Assembly: GCF_000304475.1 (NCBI RefSeq)
Contig: NC_018940.1
Span: 1 to 64,000, forward strand
From: Kazachstania africana CBS 2517
Lineage: Eukaryota > Ascomycota > Saccharomycetes > Saccharomycetales > Saccharomycetaceae
Length of the DNA stretch: 64,000 bases
Direction: 5' to 3'
Shown here: piece by piece, positions 51,990 to 61,334 of the stretch
Layout: each line of letters begins with the position of its first letter
Position numbering within the stretch: position 1 is the stretch's first letter
Translations under genes and position numbers: made by a program
Notes under the pieces: generated by a model
Told to the model about the DNA's origin: nothing
What the model saw: the letters and a program-made list of their open reading frames with translations, nothing else
The model's database searches: none

Positions 51990-53333
51990 ATGGGTTGTAA
52001 CGCTAGTGTAGAGATCATTGAAGATGAAAACGATCCTTTCTTACAGAGTAAAAGAGCGAACGATGCTATAGAACAATCTCTACATCTACAGAAGCAAAAT
52101 GATAAAAATCAGATAAAGTTATTACTCTTAGGTGCAGGTGAGAGTGGTAAGTCCACCGTGCTTAAACAGTTGAAGTTATTGCATCAAGGTGGCTTCACCC
52201 ATCAGGAAAGATTACAATATTCCCAAGTTATCTGGGCAGATGCCATACAGTCCATGAAAATTTTGATAATTCAGGCTAGAAAACTAGGTATACCATTGGA
52301 TTGTGATGATCCAAAAAGTCATAAAGATTTATTCGAAATGAAGAGAACACTTTTGAAAGCAAAGCCTTTAGACTTAATTGATAAGCATATGGCTGGTGGC
52401 TCTGAATTCTTAAATGACTACGTATTGAAATATTCTGAAAGATATGAAACGAAAAGAAGAGTTCAAAGTACAGGAAAAGCTAAAGCCTTTGATGATAATG
52501 ACACTAAAAAACAAAGTGACGCTAAAGACGATGACCCTGAGGCAACTTCTAAAGATATGGACGAAACCGGCACTGATGAAATGTTTGTAGATGTTAATCC
52601 AAATTCGAGAAAACCTCAATTGACAAATACTGATATTGCTATAGCCATTAGAGAATTGTGGACCAAAGATCAAGGTATTAAACAATGTTTTGCTCGTTCG
52701 AATGAATTTCAATTAGAGGGCTCTGCATCATATTATTTTGATCACATCGAGAAATTTGCACAACCAAATTATGTGTGTTCTGATGAAGATATTCTAAGAG
52801 GTCGTATAAAGACCACTGGTATAACAGAGAATGAGTTCAATATTGGATCTTCCAAATTCAAAGTTTTGGATGCAGGTGGTCAAAGGTCGGAAAGAAAAAA
52901 ATGGATTCATAGTTTTGAAGGCATTACTGCTGTGCTGTTTGTCCTTGCTATGAGTGAATATGATCAAATGTTGTTTGAAGACGAAAGAGTTAATAGAATG
53001 CATGAATCAATTATGCTCTTTGATACACTATTGAACTCAAAATGGTTCCGTGATACTCCATTTATATTGTTTCTCAATAAAATGGATATATTTGAGGATA
53101 AAGTGAAGAAAATGCCAATAAGGAAATATTTCCCAGATTATCAAGGTAGAGTAGGTGATGTAGAAGCAGGTGTCAAATATTTCGAAAAAATTTTCTTAAG
53201 TTTGAATAAATCAAATAAACCAATATATGTCAGGAGAACATGTGCTACAGATACACAAACGATGAAATTTGTATTGAGTGCTGTGACAGATTTAATTGTA
53301 CAGCAAAATTTAAAGAAGAGTGGTATCCTCTGA
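51990..53333 (+). CDS. GPA1: Pheromone-response G protein alpha subunit Gpa1
   Basis: 447 residues. The protein starts MGC, giving N-myristoylation at Gly2 and palmitoylation at Cys3. G boxes are present: GAGESGKST (48-56), switch I with RIKTTG, switch II DAGGQRSERKKW, FLNKMD, and TCAT near the C terminus. An insert of about 110 residues in the helical domain, rich in Asp, Lys and Thr, is the hallmark of Gpa1 against Gpa2. Gpa1 couples the pheromone receptors Ste2/Ste3 to Ste4/Ste18 and keeps the pathway off in its GDP form. TIM10 precedes it as in S. cerevisiae; AVO2 is convergent. Confidence 0.97.
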   Translation: MGCNASVEIIEDENDPFLQSKRANDAIEQSLHLQKQNDKNQIKLLLLGAGESGKSTVLKQLKLLHQGGFTHQERLQYSQVIWADAIQSMKILIIQARKLGIPLDCDDPKSHKDLFEMKRTLLKAKPLDLIDKHMAGGSEFLNDYVLKYSERYETKRRVQSTGKAKAFDDNDTKKQSDAKDDDPEATSKDMDETGTDEMFVDVNPNSRKPQLTNTDIAIAIRELWTKDQGIKQCFARSNEFQLEGSASYYFDHIEKFAQPNYVCSDEDILRGRIKTTGITENEFNIGSSKFKVLDAGGQRSERKKWIHSFEGITAVLFVLAMSEYDQMLFEDERVNRMHESIMLFDTLLNSKWFRDTPFILFLNKMDIFEDKVKKMPIRKYFPDYQGRVGDVEAGVKYFEKIFLSLNKSNKPIYVRRTCATDTQTMKFVLSAVTDLIVQQNLKKSGIL

Positions 53334-53402
53334 TGGCAAGTTAGAGTTTTAAACAAGCGATATACGCACATATATAGAACATAATCATCTATTGAAAGAC
53401 AT

Positions 53403-54566
53403 TCAACTATTATTATCATGTCGAAGCCTTGAAATCGGAATATTTAGTAGAGAAAGTTTTCTTGACGTACGCCTTTTTTCAATTGGTGAAGTTGCAATAT
53501 TAATAAGACTGTCTTTATTATCTGTAGCACTTACAAACTTGATTTCATCTTCATTTCCATCACTATGAGGCATATATTTGATAAAAGTCCTTGATAACTG
53601 TTTCTGCTGCTGATCCAGAGGTTTTCTTTCTTCAAACTGCGAAACATCAGCCGTATTTGGCGTATTGTTGTTTTCACTATTTTGAGTTTTCAAAGATATG
53701 CTTGAATTGGAATCAACTAAAGAAGATGTTCTGGTAGCCCTTGAAGTGAAAGCTGGAATCGCAGCCACGGGAGTAACAGAAGATGTCTTTCTACTGCGAG
53801 AGCTTTTAGTGAACGGAGTCAATGTTGTGGAATATGAAGTATATGAGGAGTTTGTCATTAAAGGAGGCGATCTACTAGGATCGTATAAGGTTTTAGAATC
53901 CAAAATGGGCGTTTTGAAGTTAGGAAAGCTTGGTTTTTTGGGGCTATCCTTTTGATTCAGCTCTTTTTGAAGTTTTTTATAGATTTTGCCAAATTCAAAA
54001 GTCTCTGGAACATCACTTGGTTTCCAGTCATAATTATCCTTCAATTGGTCTTCATCTTTAATCGAAGTATCATATGTCAAGAGCATTCTCAAACAATGGT
54101 AACTACCATATTCCAAACATAGATGAAGTGGCGTCTCCCCATTTTCATCAGAAAGAGTTAATTCTGCTCCTACACCCATAAGAAGACTCAGACATTGATT
54201 ATAATCGTGGATACAAGCGATGTGAACAGGAGTTTTGCCATTTTCTCCCCTTTGGTTGATGAAACTGGGGAAATGTTGCAGCAGTAAATGAGTAGTTTGT
54301 TCATGTCCGTTCATCAAAGCTAAATGTACGCACGTATTTCCTTTGAATGTCTTTATTACCTCATGTTTATCATGGCCTAACTGAATCAAATGGACACATA
54401 TCAAATATCTACCGTAAAAGGCAGCGTAATGCAAAGAACTCCAACCGTTTGAAGGGTCTATATTAGTCAGTAATTCAGGAAATCTTCTTAGTAATCTCTT
54501 CACTATCAGCAGATTCCCCGCAATAATAGCTTCTCTCAACCTGACAGTGGGGTCAGTGAGTCGCAT
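53403..54566 (-). CDS. AVO2: TORC2 subunit Avo2
   Basis: 387 residues (S. cerevisiae 426). Ankyrin repeats fill about residues 10-175, with typical units such as NGWSSLHYAAFYGRYLICVH, GNTCVHLALMNGHEQTTHLL and NGETPLHLCLEYGSYHCLRML. The C-terminal half is Ser/Thr-rich and disordered, with several basic phosphorylation-type sites. Avo2 is a non-essential subunit of TOR complex 2 at the plasma membrane, which controls Ypk1, actin and sphingolipids. Position beside UBX4, in divergent orientation, matches YMR068W-YMR067C and starts a long block of unbroken synteny. Confidence 0.9.
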   Translation of the reverse strand: MRLTDPTVRLREAIIAGNLLIVKRLLRRFPELLTNIDPSNGWSSLHYAAFYGRYLICVHLIQLGHDKHEVIKTFKGNTCVHLALMNGHEQTTHLLLQHFPSFINQRGENGKTPVHIACIHDYNQCLSLLMGVGAELTLSDENGETPLHLCLEYGSYHCLRMLLTYDTSIKDEDQLKDNYDWKPSDVPETFEFGKIYKKLQKELNQKDSPKKPSFPNFKTPILDSKTLYDPSRSPPLMTNSSYTSYSTTLTPFTKSSRSRKTSSVTPVAAIPAFTSRATRTSSLVDSNSSISLKTQNSENNNTPNTADVSQFEERKPLDQQQKQLSRTFIKYMPHSDGNEDEIKFVSATDNKDSLINIATSPIEKRRTSRKLSLLNIPISRLRHDNNS

Positions 54567-54751
54567 TATTGCTGATTTTAGTCACTAGAAAACTATCTTT
54601 CATATTTGTTTCAGCCTTTTCAAATTGCGGTGAGATTCTCATATTGACGATGAAAATCCCTTGCAGGAGCGTATTCAAAAGTGGGTACTCACATAATACC
54701 GGGTATAAAAGCAGCCATTATACAAAGCATGAGTAGAGGTCAACCTAAACT

Positions 54752-54931
54752 ATGAACCCCAGCAAACCATTCAGAATCCTCCATCTAACGCTACAAGTTC
54801 TAATCATTTGGAATTACACGCTGTGTCTTGGTGGATGCCCAACTGTAGAACCAAGAGCTGCCACGAGACTCCTCATGGCAGCATACGCTGAATCAACTGG
54901 TCAATTCTCATGGGCGTCAGCTTACTTATAA
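54752..54931 (+). CDS. Possible small secreted peptide, 59 residues
   Basis: A short frame lies in the AVO2-UBX4 divergent promoter. It starts at an ATG 42 bp after a TATAAAA (54704-54710). Residues 1-28 look like a signal peptide (basic start, then LHLTLQVLIIWNYTLCLGG); about 31 residues follow, with one further Cys, and end in Ala-Tyr-Leu. The region is more GC-rich than nearby intergenic DNA. I do not recognise it and S. cerevisiae has no annotated gene here. It could be an unannotated peptide, an uORF in the UBX4 leader, or a chance frame. Confidence 0.35.
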   Translation: MNPSKPFRILHLTLQVLIIWNYTLCLGGCPTVEPRAATRLLMAAYAESTGQFSWASAYL

Positions 54932-55097
54932 AGTGTTGATGGAGTTTGATGCTTCATTAGCTTTCCTTAGTGAGTGCGAGTAGTATAATCTTAATTTTTT
55001 GCCACTCTGAAATTCAATTCAAGATGAGAAAACTAAAAGTTGGACTTCTCATCGCCAGCAATAAGCACCAATAGCTCACGGCTTATAGACGCTAGTA

Positions 55098-56336
55098 ATG
55101 GCCACAGTTTTTGTTAAGTACAAGTTTACAACTTTCAGAAGCAAAATTGCTCCAAATGCCACTCTAAATGACGTTCTCTCACAAAGTTTAGATCATTTCA
55201 ATGTATCCAAGGATGGATCCTACCATTTTTTGAGGAACGGTAAGAAAATCGAATTGAATGTCCCATGGAGGCTACTGAATCTCCCTGCTGGTGCTAAGTT
55301 TGAGCTTATTGACGTTGAAACGAAGGAGAACTCAGAGAAACCCATCAAGATACGATTCCAAATTGATGGGTTCGGTTCAATGATTAGAGAGGTACAGGCT
55401 CAAGACGTATTTCTAAAAACTTTACAAAGTTTGCAACAAGAAAAGAAGTGGGACTTTAATTTAAGAGATATTAGTGTGCGTGTTTTCAACAAGGCAGTGT
55501 ATTATTCAGAATTGGAAAATATGTCATTTGCATCTTTAGGTTTTGTGGAACCAACGTCTGTTCGTATTGGCTTCATTGACGCTGCTGCTTCTAGCATCCA
55601 GTTGAAAGATACTGAAATGGAAAATCCAATGCCAGAAGCTTCGGTTGCACCAATAAAGGAAGATGTGCAGGTCTCTCCAGAGCCACATGTAATTCACAAA
55701 CCTACAGCATACATTCCATCTGAGGAGTCAATTATATCTCAATTAATAACACAAGACGAAGGCGATGATACTTATGAGTTGACAGTCGACCAGGCAAGAA
55801 GATATCAGCAGATTTTAAGTAACAAAACTGGCTCTTTAGGCGGACCACTTCTTACAAAAAGGTTAAGAGAACAAAGGGAACTAGAAATGAGAGCGAAAAG
55901 AAATGCCCTCAAGGAATGTTTTATAAGAATTAAATTTCCTGATTTGACTTTCTTAGAAATTGTTTTTAAGCCATCAGATACAATGAAGATTGTGTACAAC
56001 GAAGTTTCAAAAGCATTAATTGATGAAGATATGGAATTCACTCTTTTCCAAACACATCCAATGAAAGAGCTCTCAGCTGACGACAGTTTATTAGCAGATG
56101 ATCTGGAATTCGGTTCAAAAACTGTTTTATTATTCAAATCAATTAATTCAAATCAAGAACTTTTCCTACGATCTTCCATATTGCAACACGCCAAGAAGCT
56201 AAATGACTTAAATGAGGTGAAAATTGACCAAGGTTCAGTTTCAGCTACTAAGGTAGACGATGAGAGCTCTACAAAAGTGTCGAAAACCAAAGCATTGAAT
56301 AAAATTCCAAAATGGTTGAAGCTAGGTAAAAAATGA
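55098..56336 (+). CDS. UBX4: Cdc48 adaptor Ubx4
   Basis: 412 residues (S. cerevisiae 416). The N terminus (FVKYKFTTFRSKIAPNATLNDVL) is the ubiquitin-like domain typical of the TUG/ASPL group; a second ubiquitin-like stretch follows, and the UBX domain spans about 275-360 with the conserved FIRIKFPDLTFLEIVF and ending in VLLFK. The tail is basic (KIPKWLKLGKK). Ubx4 recruits or recycles Cdc48 at the ER-associated degradation machinery. Convergent with SOV1 with only 26 bp between, as in S. cerevisiae (YMR067C-YMR066W). Confidence 0.92.
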   Translation: MATVFVKYKFTTFRSKIAPNATLNDVLSQSLDHFNVSKDGSYHFLRNGKKIELNVPWRLLNLPAGAKFELIDVETKENSEKPIKIRFQIDGFGSMIREVQAQDVFLKTLQSLQQEKKWDFNLRDISVRVFNKAVYYSELENMSFASLGFVEPTSVRIGFIDAAASSIQLKDTEMENPMPEASVAPIKEDVQVSPEPHVIHKPTAYIPSEESIISQLITQDEGDDTYELTVDQARRYQQILSNKTGSLGGPLLTKRLREQRELEMRAKRNALKECFIRIKFPDLTFLEIVFKPSDTMKIVYNEVSKALIDEDMEFTLFQTHPMKELSADDSLLADDLEFGSKTVLLFKSINSNQELFLRSSILQHAKKLNDLNEVKIDQGSVSATKVDDESSTKVSKTKALNKIPKWLKLGKK

Positions 56337-56362
56337 AAACTTAAATAACGGCGGAAGATACA

Positions 56363-59044
56363 TTACATATTATTTACAATATTCATGAAATAACTTGGGT
56401 CAATCTCAAACTGTTCATAGTAAGTACGTACTCTTGTGTAATTAACATCATAAGGATTTTTAAATTTTAATAGATTTAAAATTTGCTTTATTATTTCTTT
56501 TAATGGATCTTGGAAGTTTTCAAATCCACTGGTGAAAAACTCACCGGCTTCTTTTCTCTTGTAATACTCACTGGTGGCAAAGCTATTTGCCTCTTTCATG
56601 TCGTCACCTTCATTAAGAACCCTATCCATACCCGATATAATAAATTCGTTTTTAATTCCAACAGAAATGAACCTTAAAAGATGATAGTTCATTTTCAGAT
56701 CATGATTATTGAACATCAAAGAAAGTACACATGGTACGACCTCAAAATTTCTCGCCTTCATGAAACAGCTAGCTATTAAATGATAGAAACGAGAGTCCAG
56801 AAGAATTGAGTCCTCGTTAATCATCAATTTTAACAGCCAAACTAGATCGTATTGGGGTCTGATCTTTAGAGTGGAGATCGATTTAATACGATTCCTTCTC
56901 CAATTTGGTGAGTTTGATTTTTGAACAACATCTGGATAATGTAATATGCTATAATCATAATATATTTTCCAAATTTCCAAATATAGTAATCTTGTGACAC
57001 CTCTACGATCATAAAATAGCTCATTATTATCGACATTAATATCATTTTCTTTTGACGTCAATAGATCATTGATTATTCTAAAACATTCGTTTAAGTTTTT
57101 AGTACTGCGGTAGAATCGTAAAACTTTAGAGAGAAATATAGAGTTGAACTTTACCTTGTTGTTGTTCATTTTTGTAAGTAATCGTCTAACCTTTGAATTA
57201 TAATCATCGATAGTCCTTTTATTGGCCGTTTTTTTGCATTTTGCAGTATAATGGTCTAGAAAGACACCATAATGGTGTGCATTTATAGTGGCATTTGATG
57301 GCAATGCAACCTTCTGAGTAAAGGTATTCCTCTTTGATTCCAAAATGTCTAATACGTTGAACGCTTCACTTTCCTTGTTTAATGAAAGCAACACTTTCAA
57401 AAGACCGACTATGTTTTTCGAATTTTGAAGTAGCAAATCAGTAGAGTTAGTATTTTCGTCAAGTTGAGAAGTTAATTCACAGGTAAGAACGTTTTCAATC
57501 GTTTTCGTTAGCAAGGGATTATAAATAAAACTGTTCAAATTATCGAAGAGAAGTTCATTTGTTAATGAGTCGTTGCAATCATACCTCGAAATTATCCTAT
57601 TGAAGGCCTCTTCAAATAGTTGCAGCTTGCCTGAGGATATGTTGTTGGAAGCGATGAGCGCTTTCAGTTCAGTGAAGTCTTTTAAGAGATTTATCTTTGT
57701 GCTTAAGATAGCACTAAGATACGACTTTTCATCACTAAAATATTCTATAAATTTGGCAAATAACTTACCGATCATGTCAAGGTCCCTCGCATGGATAAAA
57801 TATTGGATTATGTCAGTAAAATGCTTCTCGTTAGGTAGTTCCATATCATTCAAATACATATTGGCCTCTTCTTGGGTTTTGAACATTATGCCACGTGAAG
57901 TACCTTCTTTGGGCGCTATGACTCCATAGTGGTCACATATTTTCAATAATCTACCTACTAAAGATCCTAGAACATCCGTATTATTGATGAAAATGTATTT
58001 CTTTATGGCAAACTTCAATACTCGAATATTGAGATAGTGACCGCTGCTAGGAAATTTAATATCAGTCTCTTTCAGAAGATTACTGAAGCCTCGAAGGTTG
58101 TTACTGGCCAACATGATCAGCATACCAAGCTCATTCCACCATCTTTGATTTACTTCCAATTTATAACTTTGGAATAGTTTGAGAGCATCCTTGTAGAATC
58201 CATATGCCACAAGCGAATTGATATAGAAAGATTCATTAACTGGATCCATTCTGACTTTTTTAGATGCATATATTAACTTGCCTGCCAACAGAATGCCTAG
58301 TTTTCTTTTTTTTCTCAATGGTACTAATTTGAACATTTCAAAAAGTTCGACCAAAAGACTTATCGGAACAACTGACTTATATCTTGCCATTGTATTTCTT
58401 GGTATGTTTTTGCATAAATCCTGCAGAATCTTAAGTATCAAATTAATATTTGTGAAGTAAATATCTGTCTCTTCTTGTGTATCTAAGAATAAATTGTTGA
58501 ACACAACGGTTTCTAGAGTCTGCTCAGATATCGACCCACTATGTTTTTCATGTTCTGCAGCCAACGAGTCTAATTTCTTTTGTATTATTTTATCTTTCCC
58601 AAGCAATTTGTATCTTTTAATTTCGAGTTCACTTTCCCTTAAGAGATACTGAATCAGAACTTCAAATTTTTCACTGTCATCAGACAATTGCTTCAATTCC
58701 TCTTTCAAGTGATTCAAATTTTTGGAACTACTCTTAAAAACGACATTCGTATGTTTTAAGTACCTTAAAAAGAAATCCTGTGCACTGTCACTTGGCTGAT
58801 CAGTATTTTCGAACCCAATTTTCTTCAGGCCTGATTCGATTTCCTCCTTAGATTTACCAGCAAGCAAGATCTCATTCTTGCCAATACCTGAAGAGGTCGC
58901 AATGCCTGGAACATGTTCTAATAGCTTAGTATTACTTCCACCTTTCCGTCTGTAATGTCTGTAAACCACAATTCTGGAAACTGTTCTCGGGATGAGAGAC
59001 GACGTCTTGCAGAAACCCCTATTTGCCACATGCCTAAGTAGCAT
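56363..59044 (-). CDS. SOV1: Mitochondrial VAR1 mRNA-specific factor Sov1
   Basis: 893 residues, almost exactly the length of S. cerevisiae Sov1 (898), with an N-terminal presequence rich in Arg (MLLRHVANRGFCKTSSLIPR) and long alpha-helical PPR-like repeats through the rest. Sov1 binds and activates the mitochondrial VAR1 mRNA in S. cerevisiae. The match rests on length, presequence and gene order between UBX4 and KAR5 (YMR066W), and such proteins diverge quickly. The frame is intact. Confidence 0.85.
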   Translation of the reverse strand: MLLRHVANRGFCKTSSLIPRTVSRIVVYRHYRRKGGSNTKLLEHVPGIATSSGIGKNEILLAGKSKEEIESGLKKIGFENTDQPSDSAQDFFLRYLKHTNVVFKSSSKNLNHLKEELKQLSDDSEKFEVLIQYLLRESELEIKRYKLLGKDKIIQKKLDSLAAEHEKHSGSISEQTLETVVFNNLFLDTQEETDIYFTNINLILKILQDLCKNIPRNTMARYKSVVPISLLVELFEMFKLVPLRKKRKLGILLAGKLIYASKKVRMDPVNESFYINSLVAYGFYKDALKLFQSYKLEVNQRWWNELGMLIMLASNNLRGFSNLLKETDIKFPSSGHYLNIRVLKFAIKKYIFINNTDVLGSLVGRLLKICDHYGVIAPKEGTSRGIMFKTQEEANMYLNDMELPNEKHFTDIIQYFIHARDLDMIGKLFAKFIEYFSDEKSYLSAILSTKINLLKDFTELKALIASNNISSGKLQLFEEAFNRIISRYDCNDSLTNELLFDNLNSFIYNPLLTKTIENVLTCELTSQLDENTNSTDLLLQNSKNIVGLLKVLLSLNKESEAFNVLDILESKRNTFTQKVALPSNATINAHHYGVFLDHYTAKCKKTANKRTIDDYNSKVRRLLTKMNNNKVKFNSIFLSKVLRFYRSTKNLNECFRIINDLLTSKENDINVDNNELFYDRRGVTRLLYLEIWKIYYDYSILHYPDVVQKSNSPNWRRNRIKSISTLKIRPQYDLVWLLKLMINEDSILLDSRFYHLIASCFMKARNFEVVPCVLSLMFNNHDLKMNYHLLRFISVGIKNEFIISGMDRVLNEGDDMKEANSFATSEYYKRKEAGEFFTSGFENFQDPLKEIIKQILNLLKFKNPYDVNYTRVRTYYEQFEIDPSYFMNIVNNM

Positions 59045-59610
59045 TCTAAGATCCTCGAAGTCTAGGTTACGTTTCTATTCCAGGTTGTCGTCCTTCTGAA
59101 TCACCAGAGAGTTGTCCATCCTGTTAGCCCTAACGTTAAAATACCAAAATACAAATTCGAACACTATTGGCCGGGTATTATACGCCATGTCTATTTTTTT
59201 TGTATATAAAGCAAGCGAAAACGATATTTTGAAAATATTTAATCTCATCGATAAAATTTTCACTTTACACTTAAAAGCTCCCAAGGATAGCTAAATGAGG
59301 ATCAGAATTAGTGATTAGAATTCCAGAAAGGGTTTTCTAGGCTGCTAATTGCTGAGTTCTGACCTTTTTGCAGAAGTTTAAATGATGAGAAATTTTTTAC
59401 TTATCAGTTATCCCTGTCTGAATGGGTATATAAAATGATAATACACATATGTCGATAATTTTTACTCTGAAAACTTCTCTACCTTCTTTTATCTTTTGAT
59501 TCTCGTAATGATAATGTGGGTCTGTTCGTACCATAACAACTGCTTTTCTTTTTTGTTGAGTGATAGCATGTATTCTTGATTATATAATGTCTCGTTTGAG
59601 AATTATGCTT
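59045..59610. other. SOV1 upstream and KAR5 downstream region
   Basis: About 0.57 kb. A 70-codon frame on the minus strand (59075-59284) begins with TTG and stops 31 bp before SOV1; on the + strand a TTG frame overlaps it. Neither is convincing. Possible C and D boxes (ATGATGA at 59381, CTGA about 30 bases later) are too close for a C/D snoRNA. Confidence 0.4.
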
Positions 59611-61131
59611 CTACATTATATCTTGGCATAAGATTGCACCTAGTCTGTTTCCCAAAAAGACTGCAATTGCCAGCGTAAGAGTTTTCATTATGAATACTGG
59701 CGTGTGATATATTTCAGTTTTCCACCTGGTGAGAATGAGATTTTTTAGTAATTTGAATGTGGTGACTGAGAGAGGTAAAATGACCCATTTCTTGTGACTC
59801 GTCACTAAGGCTAGTACATTATCTTTCAAGACAACGCAGCCATGGGCGAATTTGCTGATAATAGCGTTAATAATGTTGAAAAATTCATAAATTTTAGATA
59901 ATTTGGTTTCTAGAATATCTATCTTATCCAAAGTTGAATTCAATTTACTAGATATTACTTCAAAACTTTCAAAAATGCCATCATTTATCACAGCCATTTC
60001 TTCACTAAAGCGGGATAACCACTCGTTGGTTAATTCTTTTGTGAACATATGTAGTTGAGGTAATAAGTCATTACTTATTGAATCTTGTAAAATCAGATCA
60101 AAATTTTGGAGACTGTCATTTTGTGTGACCAGAAGTCCACCAATAAACTCATCCATACTTGACTTAATTTGTTCCTGGTACGTTTTCATATGTTCAAAAC
60201 TTGCACGCTCTTTTATCACTAGTTCATTAGAAGCTTCTGCAATATCTTGGAAACTTTTTAGATTATTGTTTTTAAATTCCATGATCTGTTGGATAATATC
60301 TTGACTTTCTAGTTCATTTGTCAGATTTTCTACGTGTATTGCTATGTCGTTTATTCCACTCACGATCTGTTCATCCTTCTTAACTAGTTGTACTTCTACT
60401 TGTTGTTTACTGTTACTCAATATAAGCTCTAAATCTTTTTGGAAATGACTGAACATGTCCAATATTGAACTTTCCTGGGTTTGTGCTATTTGGTCACATC
60501 TTTCCAACATATTTAACACTTCAGTTATATGTGTTTCGGTCTTCCTTTCAACATCAAATATTATATCATTGAATTTGTCGTCCCAGACATCATTTATATT
60601 AATGAACCATTCTGTTACATTCATATAAGTCTCTAGTATTTGTTGTTTATGGAAAGGAAGGCTATAGTCAGAGCAAATTGAACTTAGCGACTGATAGTAA
60701 CCGTTATATGTAGTCCACCATTCTGCTTTCAATTTATTCATCTGGAACATACAGTCGATTAAAAGTTCGCTGTCGTCCTTATTCTCCAAACAAATTGCTG
60801 GAACCAGGTCTATTAGGCCAGAGGCCTCGAATTGACAAATTGACAGCTTTATGGAAGTTTCCACTCTCTCTTTAGAGCCAATGGACTCAACGCCTTCCAT
60901 TTGACATGTGTGCAGAAAATTTGAAAGAGCATCTTTCACACATGTTTGCTGAAGAAAAGGGAATTTAGATTCAATATATTGTAGTTGAAAGCTATCATCA
61001 TGGACTGACGCCGGAGTATTTATCTTATCTTTTTGGTACTCTAAAATGTCGAAACCAGCAGTTGCAACTGCGTTGCAAAAAATAACGATAATGGGGATAA
61101 AATTCATTAGCTTCCTAATACCACGAAACAT
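59611..61131 (-). CDS. KAR5: Nuclear-fusion (karyogamy) membrane protein Kar5
   Basis: I use the ATG at 61131 (506 residues; S. cerevisiae 504); the frame runs on to a GTG at 61230 without ATG. A signal peptide (ending CNAVATA) is followed by a Cys-rich lumenal domain with Cys at CVKDAL, TCQMEG, SICQFE, AICLEN and LIDCMFQ, then a long coiled coil (about 220-400), and hydrophobic segments near the C terminus. Kar5 sits in the nuclear envelope and ER and is needed for fusion of the two nuclei after mating; it is pheromone-induced. A paired pheromone response element lies upstream. Gene order SOV1-KAR5-AEP1 is that of S. cerevisiae (YMR065W). Confidence 0.92.
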   Translation of the reverse strand: MFRGIRKLMNFIPIIVIFCNAVATAGFDILEYQKDKINTPASVHDDSFQLQYIESKFPFLQQTCVKDALSNFLHTCQMEGVESIGSKERVETSIKLSICQFEASGLIDLVPAICLENKDDSELLIDCMFQMNKLKAEWWTTYNGYYQSLSSICSDYSLPFHKQQILETYMNVTEWFININDVWDDKFNDIIFDVERKTETHITEVLNMLERCDQIAQTQESSILDMFSHFQKDLELILSNSKQQVEVQLVKKDEQIVSGINDIAIHVENLTNELESQDIIQQIMEFKNNNLKSFQDIAEASNELVIKERASFEHMKTYQEQIKSSMDEFIGGLLVTQNDSLQNFDLILQDSISNDLLPQLHMFTKELTNEWLSRFSEEMAVINDGIFESFEVISSKLNSTLDKIDILETKLSKIYEFFNIINAIISKFAHGCVVLKDNVLALVTSHKKWVILPLSVTTFKLLKNLILTRWKTEIYHTPVFIMKTLTLAIAVFLGNRLGAILCQDIM

Positions 61132-61275
61132 TAGATATAATATGATGTATTGTGCCCCATGTTCTCGATATTTTAATACATTTTGCTTGGATATATATAT
61201 ATATGTCACTAGCCTTGCGATGCGTCGCACATTTTCTGGCAGCGTCGGAAATTTTAGTAAAGGACGTCAAAATGT

Positions 61276-61291
61276 ATGAAACTTGTTTCAT
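61276..61291. promoter_or_regulatory. Inverted pair of pheromone response elements before KAR5
   Basis: The palindrome ATGAAACTTGTTTCAT contains TGTTTCA (61284-61290), a perfect Ste12 site read on the KAR5 strand as TGAAACA, and the facing copy TGAAACT. It lies about 145-160 bp upstream of the KAR5 ATG, in the AEP1-KAR5 spacer. KAR5 needs Ste12 and Kar4 for induction in S. cerevisiae. Confidence 0.7.
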
Positions 61292-61334
61292 AAAACGTAT
61301 TTACAGAATAAAAGGAATATATGAGAAATATCTA

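Noticed and set aside
59112..59294. Small ORFs before SOV1
   Set aside because: The apparent starts are TTG on both strands and no similarity is seen.
59381..59420. C and D box-like motifs (possible snoRNA)
   Set aside because: The boxes are only about 30 bases apart, too close for a C/D snoRNA, and no terminal stem is visible.
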